Of a stretch of DNA of 64,000 nucleotides, positions 8,094 through 16,978 are shown piece by piece. Position numbers and translations under genes: made by a program. Numbering within the stretch: position 1 is the stretch's first letter; each line of letters begins with the position of its first letter. Where the stretch lies: assembly GCF_000312665.1 (NCBI RefSeq), contig NZ_HF536772.1:3115045-3179044 (forward strand), in the 5' to 3' direction. A model generated the notes under the pieces. The model worked only from the letters and a program-made list of their open reading frames with translations, was not told the DNA's origin and made no database searches. This stretch comes from Rhizobium mesoamericanum STM3625. Its GTDB lineage: Bacteria > Pseudomonadota > Alphaproteobacteria > Rhizobiales > Rhizobiaceae.

Positions 8094-9146
8094 ATGGTAG
8101 AGGAAGTCGATCAACAACGGCGGCGATTCATGGGCGTAGCGGCGCTGACCGTCGCGGCCGCACAACTCGGGGGCATTGGAACGAGCTTTGCCCAGGCGGC
8201 GACACCTGCCGCTGTCCGTATTCCCACCATCGCGCCAGGCACGAAAACCTCGTTCGGCACAATCAAGCAGATCGATGCTGGGGTGTTGAACGTCGGCTAT
8301 GCCGAACTTGGGGCAAGCGACGCGCCTGCGGTCATTCTCCTGCATGGTTGGCCCTACGACATCCATACCTACGTCGATGTTGCTCCGTTGCTCGCTGCAG
8401 TCGGCTATCGCGTCATCGTGCCCTATCTGCGCGGCTACGGTACGACGCGGTTCCTTTCCGACAAAACGATGCGCAACGGCCAGCAGTCCGCCATTGCCGC
8501 GGATATCGTCGCGCTCATGGATGCGCTCAAGATCGAGAAGGCGTTGATAGGCGGCTGTGACTGGGGAGCCCGGACGGCCGACATTATTGCCGCTCTGTGG
8601 CCCGAGCGCTGCAAGGCGCTAGTTTCCGTCAGCGGCTATCTCATCGGCAGCCAGGAAGCCAACAAGGCGCCACTGCCGCCGAAGGCTGAGCTTGCCTGGT
8701 GGTATCAGTTCTATTTTGCGACCGAACGCGGTCGCGAAGGCTATCAGCAATACCGCAGCGAATTCGCGAAGCTGATCTGGCAGCTTGCATCCCCAAGATG
8801 GAATTTCGACGACGCGACCTTCAACCGTAGCGCCGCCGCCTTCGATAACGCCGATCACGTCGATATCACCATCCACAACTACCGTTGGCGTATCAGCGCG
8901 GCTGATGGCGAGCGGAAGTACGATGAGCTCGAGGCGCGACTTTCAAAATTCCCGGTGATTGGAGTCCCGACGATTACGCTGGAAGGCGACGCCAATGGTG
9001 CGCCTCATCCGCAGCCGGAGGTCTATGCGAAGAAATTCTCGGGCAAATATGAGCATCGGCTGATCACCGGAGGCATCGGCCACAACCTGCCTCAGGAGGC
9101 TCCGCAATCCTTTGCGCAGGCAGTGGTCGACGTCGATCGCTTTTGA
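8094..9146 (+). CDS. Exported alpha/beta hydrolase, epoxide hydrolase / dehalogenase type
   Basis: This 350-aa protein starts at an ATG with GGAGAG upstream; an earlier ATG in frame (7971) adds 41 unlikely residues. The N-terminus carries QRRRFMGVAAL, a twin-arginine type export signal. The catalytic part has the oxyanion motif HGWP (84-87). The nucleophile elbow reads GGCDWGAR with Asp156 in place of Ser, as in epoxide hydrolases and haloalkane dehalogenases, and a late His sits in GIGHNLPQ (about H330). The chemistry is probably hydrolysis through an aspartyl ester; the substrate is unknown. Confidence 0.83.
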   Translation: MVEEVDQQRRRFMGVAALTVAAAQLGGIGTSFAQAATPAAVRIPTIAPGTKTSFGTIKQIDAGVLNVGYAELGASDAPAVILLHGWPYDIHTYVDVAPLLAAVGYRVIVPYLRGYGTTRFLSDKTMRNGQQSAIAADIVALMDALKIEKALIGGCDWGARTADIIAALWPERCKALVSVSGYLIGSQEANKAPLPPKAELAWWYQFYFATERGREGYQQYRSEFAKLIWQLASPRWNFDDATFNRSAAAFDNADHVDITIHNYRWRISAADGERKYDELEARLSKFPVIGVPTITLEGDANGAPHPQPEVYAKKFSGKYEHRLITGGIGHNLPQEAPQSFAQAVVDVDRF

Positions 9147-9336
9147 TCGTTTTTACGGGCGACAGCGTGGCGGTTGGCCGCGACGTCCTCTGATGTCGGC
9201 TGGTTTGAATTCTGCAGTATAGATAGCGCATGCTACAAACTGCAGATTTCGGCCTGCCGGTCTAAGCCATTCATGGGCTGCTCTTTCAGGTGTTCGATGG
9301 TGCGGCACCCCGTCTGGGCTGGACCAGCTACTTTAC

Positions 9337-10245
9337 TTATTCGTCGGTCTCTTCCGCCTTGGGCGTCGTGCTGAAGAGGTTCTTGAGCGCATTGGTTTTG
9401 GTTTTTTGTGCCTTGCTCATCTTTAGTGCGCGATTGGCGGCCTTGGCCTGTTCCAGCATCATTTCAATCTGGATCTGCTGAATCTCGGTCAATCGTTCCC
9501 ACTGTCGATTCAACAGATGATCGACCTTTTCATGGAGGTGGCGAATTTCCAATTCGGCCTTGAGATTGACCTTATAGTCGTTGAGCGCCCGCAACCGATC
9601 CTTTGATTCCTGGCGGCGTTGGCTCATCATGATGATCGGCGCCTGCAGGGCGGCAATTGTCGAAAGGATAAGGTTCAGCAGAATGAAGGGATAGACGTCG
9701 AAAGCATCCTTTTCGCCAAGCGCCAGGTTGATACCCATCCAGACGGCGAGGAACATGCAGAAAGAGATGATGAAGGTCCAGCTTCCACCGAAAGCAGCGA
9801 CGACATCTGCGACACGATCGCCGATTGAACGGTGTTCCTCGTAGTCCTCCTCAATGTTTTCGGCGAGCGTGTCGTGGCTCTTCAGGCTCTCGACGACTTC
9901 GTCCTCCAAGTTGGAGAGCTCTCCTCGTTCGTCGCGCAACAATTCGGCAATGTACTGGCCGCGGTAATCATCGACCACCTTGCGGCTGATGTAGTCGTCC
10001 GAACGGAGGCCAGGGTGCTTCTGCCGCATAAAATCTGCGAGCGAGGGGCGCATATCGTCAAAATGGATGGCGTCCTTCTTCTTCAGTGTGGCGCCCGTGA
10101 TCGCGTCCACCAACTTGACTGACTTTGCCTTCGCCTGAGCCAGGCTCTTGGTATAGTCATCCATCTCAACGGTGGCGGCCTCTCCGTGCCCGGCGTCGAA
10201 GTCGACGATTTCTCCTGCAAAATCCAGGGGTTTCTCTTCTGCCAT
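9337..10245 (-). CDS. DUF1003 family membrane protein
   Basis: This 302-aa protein has a soluble N-terminal half and two predicted membrane helices at about residues 150-200 (TFIISFCMFLAVWMGINL and YPFILLNLILSTIAALQAPI). A conserved MMSQRRQESKDR and a long charged, coiled-coil-prone C-terminal helix follow. This layout is the DUF1003 family, which is common in rhizobia and of unknown function. GAGGATCAG precedes the ATG. It stands alone, with no operon partner. Confidence 0.85.
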   Translation of the reverse strand: MAEEKPLDFAGEIVDFDAGHGEAATVEMDDYTKSLAQAKAKSVKLVDAITGATLKKKDAIHFDDMRPSLADFMRQKHPGLRSDDYISRKVVDDYRGQYIAELLRDERGELSNLEDEVVESLKSHDTLAENIEEDYEEHRSIGDRVADVVAAFGGSWTFIISFCMFLAVWMGINLALGEKDAFDVYPFILLNLILSTIAALQAPIIMMSQRRQESKDRLRALNDYKVNLKAELEIRHLHEKVDHLLNRQWERLTEIQQIQIEMMLEQAKAANRALKMSKAQKTKTNALKNLFSTTPKAEETDE

Positions 10246-10757
10246 CTGCTGATCCTCGTTCCCGATTTTCCGCCCCTCTAGCCATCAAATCGAACAGGAT
10301 TGTGACACTCATCTCCTCGCAAATTTGCGAGCCTGATGGTTGTTTTGGCTGAGGCCGAAAGGACCTCCGCAACCCGCCTTTGGAGACGAAAAGTGATGGC
10401 TTTTTGCGATATTCGTTTTCGATTGTTCGGCAATGGCAGGAATGGCGAGGGCATGCAGCGCGCCATGACTGCTCCTGGAAAGCAGCCGAGAAGTGTTTGG
10501 TTGTTGGCCTCTGGATTCTTGATCCGGCGTGGAGCGTTTCAGCGTTGCGCAGGGTTCCATATCCAGTGCGTGTCACGATTTGCCGGCCAGGCATCAGTTC
10601 CGGCTCGTATCTTATTGTATCGCCAGAACCTCAGACGGAATTTGTCTACATTTCAGCGCTTCAGCGAAACACTCCGGATACGTCCGTCGCGCCATCTGTG
10701 CTTCGACACGGGCAATCAGGCTCCGACTGTGTCCATTCTGTCGAAAGGAAGAGCACT
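10246..10757. other. Intergenic region between divergent DUF1003 and ohr genes
   Basis: These 512 bp contain the promoters of both flanking genes. I see no supported gene; the open frames here lack ribosome sites and family similarity. No clear OhrR-type palindrome was found near ohr, and no ohrR gene is adjacent. Confidence 0.4.
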
Positions 10758-11174
10758 ATGAGCGAGAATCTGAAAGTCCTCTACACCGGTAAGACCCACA
10801 CGACCGGCGGCCGTGACGGCGCATCGCATAGTTCCGACGGTCGCCTTGACGTCAAGCTGTCCCCGCCGGGCAGTACGGGGCAGGGGACAAACCCCGAGCA
10901 GCTTTTCGCCGCTGGCTGGTCGGCCTGCTTCATCGGTGCAATGGGCTTTGCCGCCAGCAGCCTGAAGGTTGCGCTTCCGACCGACCTCGCCGTTGACACC
11001 GAAGTGGACCTCTGCGGCAGCACCGGTGGCTATTCCCTACAGGCGCGCCTCTACGTGAAACTTCCAGGCATCGATCACGAAACTGCGCGGGCTATTGTCG
11101 ATGCTGCACATCAAACCTGCCCATATTCCAAGGCAACGCGCGCTAATATCAACGTCACCATAAATCTCGTCTGA
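10758..11174 (+). CDS. ohr: Organic hydroperoxide resistance protein (Ohr/OsmC family)
   Basis: This 138-aa protein is a thiol peroxidase that reduces organic and fatty-acid hydroperoxides in the cytoplasm. The two reactive cysteines are present at the expected places: C57 in GWSACFIGAM and C121 in QTCPYSKATR. The active-site Arg lies in GGRDG (R19). The start is the ATG after AAAGGAAG; the open frame extends far upstream but without similarity. A strong terminator follows, so it is probably monocistronic. Confidence 0.92.
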   Translation: MSENLKVLYTGKTHTTGGRDGASHSSDGRLDVKLSPPGSTGQGTNPEQLFAAGWSACFIGAMGFAASSLKVALPTDLAVDTEVDLCGSTGGYSLQARLYVKLPGIDHETARAIVDAAHQTCPYSKATRANINVTINLV

Positions 11175-11223
11175 CGAGATAAGAAAAACGGTCCTCCCCG
11201 TCAGATTGGGTATGGCGTTGAAG

Positions 11224-11266
11224 AGCGGCAGCTAACGGCTGCCCAGCTGACCGCTGCCGCTTTTTT
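11224..11266 (+). terminator. Rho-independent terminator after ohr
   Basis: A 9-bp perfect stem (AGCGGCAGC at 11224-11232 and GCTGCCGCT at 11253-11261) is followed directly by six T residues (11261-11266). It begins 50 bp after the ohr stop codon. Some of the 20-nt loop can also pair internally. It also faces the 3' end of the convergent histidine kinase gene. Confidence 0.82.
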
Positions 11267-11294
11267 CTATGTTGGAGCAATGATGGCGCATATT

Positions 11295-12629
11295 TCAGGC
11301 CATGGCTTGAACAATGGTCATCTCTGCCACAATGCCGCCGCCGTCGCGATTGCGAAGCGTCAGCGATCCACCGATCGCCGCGGCTAGCTGTACGGCAATG
11401 GCAAGGCCAAGCCCTGTTCCGCCGGTGTCGCGATTACGCGACTGCTCAAGGCGAAAGAAGGGCTTGAGGACGGCTTCCAGCTGGTCGTCGGGAATACCGG
11501 GCCCACGATCCATCACCCTGATGACGGTCGCCTCGTCGGCGCGACGTTCCACTTCGATCTCGGCGCGTCCGCCGAACTTCAACGCATTGTCGATCAGATT
11601 TGTCAGAATGCGCCTCAGGGCATGCGGCCGCGTCATGATCGCACCGCCGTCCATCTCTGTTATCGCAACCTCCTCGCCGGTGTCCTGGTAATCGTAGACA
11701 AGGCTTTCGATGAAGGAAGAAAGATCGATGCGGGAGGCCTTCTCGACATTGCCATGGGCACTGCGAGCGTAGGCGACGCCTTCCTTGACGAGACGCTCGA
11801 TCTCGCCGAGATCCCGCATCAATTTGTCTCTGTCATCGAGATCGTCGGCCATTTCCACCCTGAGCTTCATCCGTGTGATCGGTGTTTGAAGATCATGCGA
11901 TATGGCCGCGAGTATCTGCACGCGCTCCTCGAGATAGTGGGCGATGCGCTCGCGCATTGCGTTGAAGGCGGTTGCGGCATAGGCGACTTCGCTTGGTCCT
12001 GTCTCGCTGAGGCGAGGAGTCTTCAGATTCGGATCGAGGTTGTCAGCGGCCCTTGCGAGATTGACGAGCGGGCGAATGGCCTGGCGCACGGCAAACCAGC
12101 TGCAGAGCACCAGCAAAGCCAGTTGTGCGACGAGCACGTACGGCAGCCAGTCGGCGAGAGGCATGACGCCAGTCGGATTGACGTCAATCGTCAAGGGTGT
12201 GCCATCGCTCAGAGCGATATGCGCCTGAAGGCGAAAATTCGGACCGGGGATCGTTTCGACCGTGATCGGATATTTCGGCCCGATTGCCGCCCGCACCTTG
12301 GAGGCAATTTCGGCACCGCGCGCGTCGAGCGCTGGTGTTCCAGACAGGCCCCGCCCCAGAACAAACCTGTAGCTTCCCCGATCGAGTCGATCGAGCCAAT
12401 CCGGGCGCTCGGCCGGTGGGAGCCGATCGAGGATTGCGATCGAAGTCGAGACGTCATTTTCGAGCGTGTTGAACATCATCGACTTGGCAGCCGTATAGCG
12501 CTCGAAAAACAGCACTGTGAACGACATGGCATGCGCAATCGCCAGACCGGCAAGCAGAATAAGAAATAACCGCGCTCCGAGGGTGCGCGGCCATAGACGA
12601 AATCCTTTCAGAAGGGCGCGCGTCGCCAT
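11295..12629 (-). CDS. Sensor histidine kinase, EnvZ/RstB-like
   Basis: This 444-aa inner-membrane kinase has TM1 at about residues 20-42, a periplasmic domain to about 160 and TM2 at 163-185. A HAMP linker follows (AIRPLVNLARAADNL), then the dimerisation/phosphoacceptor helix with H245 in ISHDLQTP and an ATPase domain (N box NLIDNALKFG, G1 DRGPGIP, G2 GGTGLGLAI). Its ATG shares one base with the stop of the upstream response regulator gene, so the two are translationally coupled partners. The signal sensed is unknown. Confidence 0.9.
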   Translation of the reverse strand: MATRALLKGFRLWPRTLGARLFLILLAGLAIAHAMSFTVLFFERYTAAKSMMFNTLENDVSTSIAILDRLPPAERPDWLDRLDRGSYRFVLGRGLSGTPALDARGAEIASKVRAAIGPKYPITVETIPGPNFRLQAHIALSDGTPLTIDVNPTGVMPLADWLPYVLVAQLALLVLCSWFAVRQAIRPLVNLARAADNLDPNLKTPRLSETGPSEVAYAATAFNAMRERIAHYLEERVQILAAISHDLQTPITRMKLRVEMADDLDDRDKLMRDLGEIERLVKEGVAYARSAHGNVEKASRIDLSSFIESLVYDYQDTGEEVAITEMDGGAIMTRPHALRRILTNLIDNALKFGGRAEIEVERRADEATVIRVMDRGPGIPDDQLEAVLKPFFRLEQSRNRDTGGTGLGLAIAVQLAAAIGGSLTLRNRDGGGIVAEMTIVQAMA

Positions 12630-13366
12630 CAGCGGGCCTCGGTGATCTCGATCGGCATGGAAAAGACATACCCTTCGCTTCGGACGGTCTTGATGTAGGT
12701 CGGCTCTCGGGCGTCGTCTCCGAGACGCTGGCGGACGCGGCTGACCAGAAGGTCTATCGACCGATCGAAAAGCTCCGCGTCGCGGCCCTGCGTCAGGTTG
12801 AGAAGCTGGTCGCGGTTGAGAACGCGCTGGGGGTGGTCGATGAAGACGCGCAGCAGGCGATATTCGGCGCCGCTAAGCGCAATCACCGTTCCGTTGGAAT
12901 CGATGAGGTGGCGTGCCGTTGTGTCCAGTTTCCACTGGCCGAAGCTCAGCAACTGACCGGCCTCCGATATTTGCAGATTGGGCGGCAGCATCCGGGTGCG
13001 CCGAAGCACAGCCTTGATGCGGGCCAACAATTCGCGCGCCGAAAACGGTTTGGCCAGGTAGTCGTCCGCACCCATCTCGAGACCGATGATGCGGTCCATC
13101 TCATCGATGCGGGCCGTCAGCATGATGATGGGAATGGCCTTGTGTCGGCCGGCACGCAACTCGCGGCTAAGAACGAGGCCGTCGTCGCCGGGCATCATCA
13201 CATCCAGGATGATGAGATCGACCGAGTTTGTTTCAAGGAAGGAGCGCATGTGCCGCCCGTCCGCAGCCGCGGTGACGCGCAGGCCATTCTTCTGTAGGTA
13301 ACTCGATATAAGTTCCCTTATTTCGCGATCGTCATCGACGATCAGGATATGGTCGATGTGCTCCAT
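12629..13366 (-). CDS. OmpR family response regulator
   Basis: This 245-aa regulator has a receiver domain with the acidic pocket D11-D12, phosphoacceptor D55 in LIILDVMMPG and the conserved KPF lysine. A winged-helix DNA-binding domain of OmpR/PhoB type follows (RVLNRDQLL to TVRSEGYVF). It heads the two-gene operon with the histidine kinase. A CATGCA-GGTT-TGCATG inverted repeat 62 bp upstream of the start (13429-13444) is a candidate regulatory site. Confidence 0.92.
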   Translation of the reverse strand: MEHIDHILIVDDDREIRELISSYLQKNGLRVTAAADGRHMRSFLETNSVDLIILDVMMPGDDGLVLSRELRAGRHKAIPIIMLTARIDEMDRIIGLEMGADDYLAKPFSARELLARIKAVLRRTRMLPPNLQISEAGQLLSFGQWKLDTTARHLIDSNGTVIALSGAEYRLLRVFIDHPQRVLNRDQLLNLTQGRDAELFDRSIDLLVSRVRQRLGDDAREPTYIKTVRSEGYVFSMPIEITEAR

Positions 13367-13812
13367 CGCGCGATCTCCAATCTCGCACTGCTAGTGACGT
13401 CCGTGATGTATCCGCCATATGTTTGCGGCATGCAGGTTTGCATGTTGCCGTATCCGCGGCGCTTTAGATTACATTGCGATACAAGTCCGTACCTCAATAG
13501 GCTATCCCGATTACCAATGCATTGAGAGCGGGCGTACGATGGCGAAAGTCGATCCAGGTTTTGCTGTCGAGCGCAGCGTTGCGGAGAGCCTGGTGCCCCA
13601 CTGGTGAATCGTCACCTTTAACTATCGACCTGTATGTGGCTCCGTCGTTTCCTCCGTTTGAGCCGGGGTCGGCGCAAGCTCGGTGCGCAAAATGAGGGAA
13701 TGACACGGCTGCACTGTATCCCTTGGATATTCGCAACGACGCGAGAGCTGCGATTGCTCGCATTACCCTCTAAAAACCTCGAAGTTCTGCCGGATAACGT
13801 ACTGGCGGGCCG
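13367..13812. other. Intergenic region upstream of the two-component operon
   Basis: This 446-bp stretch lies between the regulator gene start and the 3' end of the stress protein gene, both on the minus strand. It contains the perfect 6-bp inverted repeat at 13429-13444. Short open frames are present, but none has a convincing ribosome site or similarity. Otherwise I see nothing in it. Confidence 0.4.
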
Positions 13813-14721
13813 TCAATGGCTCATCAGCAGGGGAACATTGGCGTGGGACAGAAGGCGATAGGTAACGCGGCCAAGAAGCAGTTCGAGGAGATAACCATGC
13901 TTGAACGCGCCGATCAGGATGCACGAGGCATTTACCGATGTGCCAAAATCGAGGATGGTGTTGCCGACCGAGCGGCCTGCTGAGGAGGTTACGACGATCT
14001 CGGCCTCGACTCCCAGATGACGGCAGATTTCCCGCGCGGTAGTCTCATAGTGCCTGCTCGGCATGTCGTCGACGCAGAGAACGGTGATACGGTTAGCAGC
14101 AACGAGCCAGCGCCTCGCGGCGACCATTGTCCTCCGTGAATGCTCATGCGGCTTCCAGCCGATCAGAACGTGGTCCAGTAGTCGTCCGCGATAACCACTG
14201 GCCGGTGGTACGAGTACGAGCTTGCCCTCATAAAAGAGAACGTTGTGGAAGACATCGCGTGCATCGAGATTGCCCTTGTAGGGTGTCACGACAAGCGACG
14301 CGTTGCGACAGACATTGGTGACGCAGCGGCGAAGATCGCCCTGGAAATCGCCGAGCATCAGGCTCTGCCGATGGGGGGCGCCGAGTTTCCACTCGTCGAA
14401 GAGCCGCTTGACGCGTTCGAATCGCTCGTGTGTCGAACCCTCCTCCAGGTCCCGGAGCATCTGCAATTCGATTTCCTCGGCCGAGACAAGCATCGCGAGC
14501 GGGTCGGCACCAATATGGACGGCAGCGATACGGTCGTGAACGGCGTCGGCTGCGTCGTCGGCCAGATCGAGGCAGGACTGCGCGGAGGCCGGATCCGGCA
14601 GAAGTGCGACAATATCGGCTTGGCTGGTGAGATCACGGACGTTGCGCGGGGCAGCACCCGGGTCGGGCCCGCCGAACCCCCTTTGCGCCCAGTTGTGGTC
14701 ATTGGTAGTCGTGGTGATCAA
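13813..14721 (-). CDS. Universal stress protein, tandem-domain type
   Basis: The 302-aa length fits two UspA-like domains in one chain. The second domain is clear: VLIGWKPHEHSRRTMVAAR opens it, and ILIGAFKHG-YLLELLLGRVT-LLSHANVPLLMSH closes it, matching the G-x2-G-x9-G(S/T) nucleotide-binding pattern of ATP-binding Usp proteins. The first domain is more diverged. Such proteins help survival under stress; the molecular role is not defined. It is a single gene facing away from the ZntB-like gene. Confidence 0.83.
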   Translation of the reverse strand: MITTTTNDHNWAQRGFGGPDPGAAPRNVRDLTSQADIVALLPDPASAQSCLDLADDAADAVHDRIAAVHIGADPLAMLVSAEEIELQMLRDLEEGSTHERFERVKRLFDEWKLGAPHRQSLMLGDFQGDLRRCVTNVCRNASLVVTPYKGNLDARDVFHNVLFYEGKLVLVPPASGYRGRLLDHVLIGWKPHEHSRRTMVAARRWLVAANRITVLCVDDMPSRHYETTAREICRHLGVEAEIVVTSSAGRSVGNTILDFGTSVNASCILIGAFKHGYLLELLLGRVTYRLLSHANVPLLMSH

Positions 14722-14992
14722 GATGGCCCTCCCTTCTGGATTGGCCCCACGCGATTTTCAATAAAAGCATACTCTAATATGCGTGGCGTTTGAATTGTCA
14801 CTTGGAGCGAAGGCATCTATTTTTCGAGGCCGACTTCGTCTCCACGCGCTGTTGTCGATCCCGGTGATTGGATCATGATGGCGAGTGCTCATTTCGATGA
14901 TCTTGCGCGTCGATCGTGAGCTGCTAGAATCTTCCTGCCAAGCTTTTGCGTGGGCTGCATTTTCGTGTTTCTCTGGCTTTACGCGGTGCATG

Positions 14993-16021
14993 ATGGAGAT
15001 GCCAGTTGCCTCTAAGCTGAGTTACGGCGCGGAGCCCGGATTGCGCTTCGCGCTGATCTTGGACAGGTGTGGTGGTTGCAAACAGTTGGACCTCGCACGG
15101 GCCCAGCAATGGAAGCCTGAAGACGGGATACTCTGGCTACATTTCGAGCGGGACCATGCGGCGGCGGCCGATTGGGTCAATAGGCAAAGCAGCCTCGATA
15201 GCTTCGTGACGGAAGCCCTTCTTGAGGAAGAGACCCGGCCACGCGTCGAACCGGTCGATGATGGCCTGCTGATTATTCTTCGCGGCGTGTGCGCCACTGC
15301 CCCGGACGAAGAGCCGGAGAAGCACACCGATATTGATCTCGTGCCGCTTCACATGTGGGTCGACGCCAACAAGGTCATTTCGCTGCGTGACAGCGGTCAT
15401 TACATCACCGCGCTTCGCGACATTCGCCTGGCGCTCGAGAAAGGCAAGGGACCGCATCGCACCGGAGACCTATTGGCGCTGATTGGCGACAAACTTGTGC
15501 GCGACCTGGAGCCCGTGCTCGATGCAATGGACGAGGAAGTGGACGAGCTAGACGAAATGATTTTTCACGGCGAGGCAGGCGAGGTGCGTGAGCGCCTCAA
15601 GCTGCTGCGCCGGCGTTCCGTTCAGCTTCGCCGCTATCTTGCGCCGCAACGCGATGCGTTGAACCGTATTGAGCATGACGACGCGCCATGGCTCCTGGAG
15701 CGCGACAAGCTGCGGATGCGCGAGGTCATCGACAAGCTGATGCGCTTCATCGAATATCTCGACGCTATCCGAGACCGCACCAGTATCCTCCACGACGACC
15801 TCTCAACTGTGATCAGCGAGCGCATCGCGCGTAACTCCAACCGACTGGCGGCATTGGCGGCCCTGCTTTTACCTCCGAGCGTGGTGGCTGGCTTGTTCGG
15901 CATGAACGTCGGGGGCATTCCTGGAGTCAACGACACCTGGGCATTCGTCATCATTGTCGTGTTCGTGACAGTGACCTCCGTTGCGACACTCTGGGTCCTT
16001 CGGCGGATCGGCTGGCTTTAG
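14993..16021 (+). CDS. zntB: CorA-family metal transporter, ZntB-like
   Basis: This protein of about 342 aa has a large cytoplasmic domain rich in acidic and helical segments, then two C-terminal membrane helices. The first carries the signature GLFGMNVGGIPG, where the GMN motif forms the pore mouth of CorA/ZntB channels. The loop and second helix (AFVIIVVFVTVTSVATLWVL) follow. ZntB members move Zn2+ across the inner membrane. The start is uncertain: ATGs at 14990, 14993 and 14999 are all possible, and none has a strong ribosome site. Confidence 0.82.
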   Translation: MEMPVASKLSYGAEPGLRFALILDRCGGCKQLDLARAQQWKPEDGILWLHFERDHAAAADWVNRQSSLDSFVTEALLEEETRPRVEPVDDGLLIILRGVCATAPDEEPEKHTDIDLVPLHMWVDANKVISLRDSGHYITALRDIRLALEKGKGPHRTGDLLALIGDKLVRDLEPVLDAMDEEVDELDEMIFHGEAGEVRERLKLLRRRSVQLRRYLAPQRDALNRIEHDDAPWLLERDKLRMREVIDKLMRFIEYLDAIRDRTSILHDDLSTVISERIARNSNRLAALAALLLPPSVVAGLFGMNVGGIPGVNDTWAFVIIVVFVTVTSVATLWVLRRIGWL

Positions 16022-16251
16022 ACGGCAATCGACCGCCCCGCAATTTCCAGCCAATCAGTTCGCGGCGAAGCAGTAGCAAAGACTGTCGCCTCTGGTCCCG
16101 TTTGAGGCCTTAACCGTGCGGGCGCTTGTCGCGTGCGAGGTGAAAGCCACTGCCGGGTTTGTTGAGGCATTCTCTGAGTATGCCGTGCTGCTGGAGGACG
16201 CACCTTAACCCGAGGTTTCGATAAAGTCGCCGTGATTTAAACCGTGCGTTC

Positions 16252-16280
16252 TTGACAATGGATTTGCCCGGTAAATATCT
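16252..16280 (+). promoter_or_regulatory. Possible promoter for the Rrf2 regulator gene
   Basis: A consensus TTGACA (-35) stands at 16252-16257, about 60 bp before the ATG. The region 16272-16280 (TAAATATCT) could supply a -10 element, though none fits both the consensus and ideal spacing. This is a plausible but unproven sigma-70 type promoter. Confidence 0.35.
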
Positions 16281-16317
16281 GTGGTTTCCGGCTTCACACG
16301 CAAGGCTCCGGCTCAGC

Positions 16318-16812
16318 ATGATCGACACACGCTTTTCGACCGCTTTACAGATTGTCATCAGTGTGGCTGTCAACGAAGAGGCAAATCAACGCACCACAAG
16401 CCAGTCGCTTGCGCTAGGGCTCGATACAAGTGCTAGCTTTGTCCGCAAGCTGCTGCTGCCGCTCAATGAAAGTGGCATACTCGCCACCGCCCAGGGGGGC
16501 AAGGGCGGTATCCGCCTGGCGCGACCGCGAGACCGGATATTGCTCAGCCAGATCTACGGCGCGGTGACCGGTGACAAGAAGATCTGGGCGACGCGGCACG
16601 ATATTCCACACGAGGGGCTTGTGGGCGAGAATATCGGCGATCTTTCGGAGTTTCTTTGCAATCGAGCCGAGCAGGCCGTTGTCGACATGCTCGGTTCGGT
16701 GACCATCGAAGACAGCATAACGGAACTCCGGCGCCTCGAGGCGCAGAAGTCTGCCAGCCACCTGCAGCCGGCGGATGCCAGCCTTGCGCGTGACCGCCAC
16801 GCTGCCGGATAG
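16318..16812 (+). CDS. Rrf2 family transcriptional regulator without Fe-S cysteines
   Basis: This 164-aa regulator has an Rrf2 winged helix: a MIDTRFSTALQIVISVA start, a recognition region near residues 28-50, then the GGKGGIRLARP wing. The ATG at 16318 gives the standard Rrf2 N-terminus; an upstream frame adds 22 unlikely residues. Only one cysteine is present (FLCNRAE), so the three-cysteine cluster that binds [2Fe-2S] in IscR/NsrR-type members is missing. It should sense something other than an iron-sulfur state. Its target is not evident. Confidence 0.87.
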   Translation: MIDTRFSTALQIVISVAVNEEANQRTTSQSLALGLDTSASFVRKLLLPLNESGILATAQGGKGGIRLARPRDRILLSQIYGAVTGDKKIWATRHDIPHEGLVGENIGDLSEFLCNRAEQAVVDMLGSVTIEDSITELRRLEAQKSASHLQPADASLARDRHAAG

Positions 16813-16978
16813 CATCATCCTCAAAACGAAAGGAGCGGCCGGGCAGGAAACCCGAGCCACTCCTCGTAACTGATCGGAGGTCAATCTGATCAGAAACTAT
16901 TAATCCAGCGCGGCGCGGCGCTGCCACTCTTCGCGATTTTAGCCACGAAGAGAGGCGGAAACGCGGCGCCGGTTTTTA

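Noticed and set aside
11622..12569. Long open frame (315 codons) on the plus strand opposite the histidine kinase
   Set aside because: It is the antisense of a clear kinase gene in GC-rich DNA, with no ribosome site and no family similarity.
13540..13607. Short peptide frame upstream of the two-component operon
   Set aside because: Only about 22 codons, with no ribosome site and no context that would support a leader peptide.
16927..16952. CTCTTCG/CGAAGAG inverted repeat between the Rrf2 and porin genes
   Set aside because: The 12-nt loop and missing T-run on either strand make a terminator call too weak.
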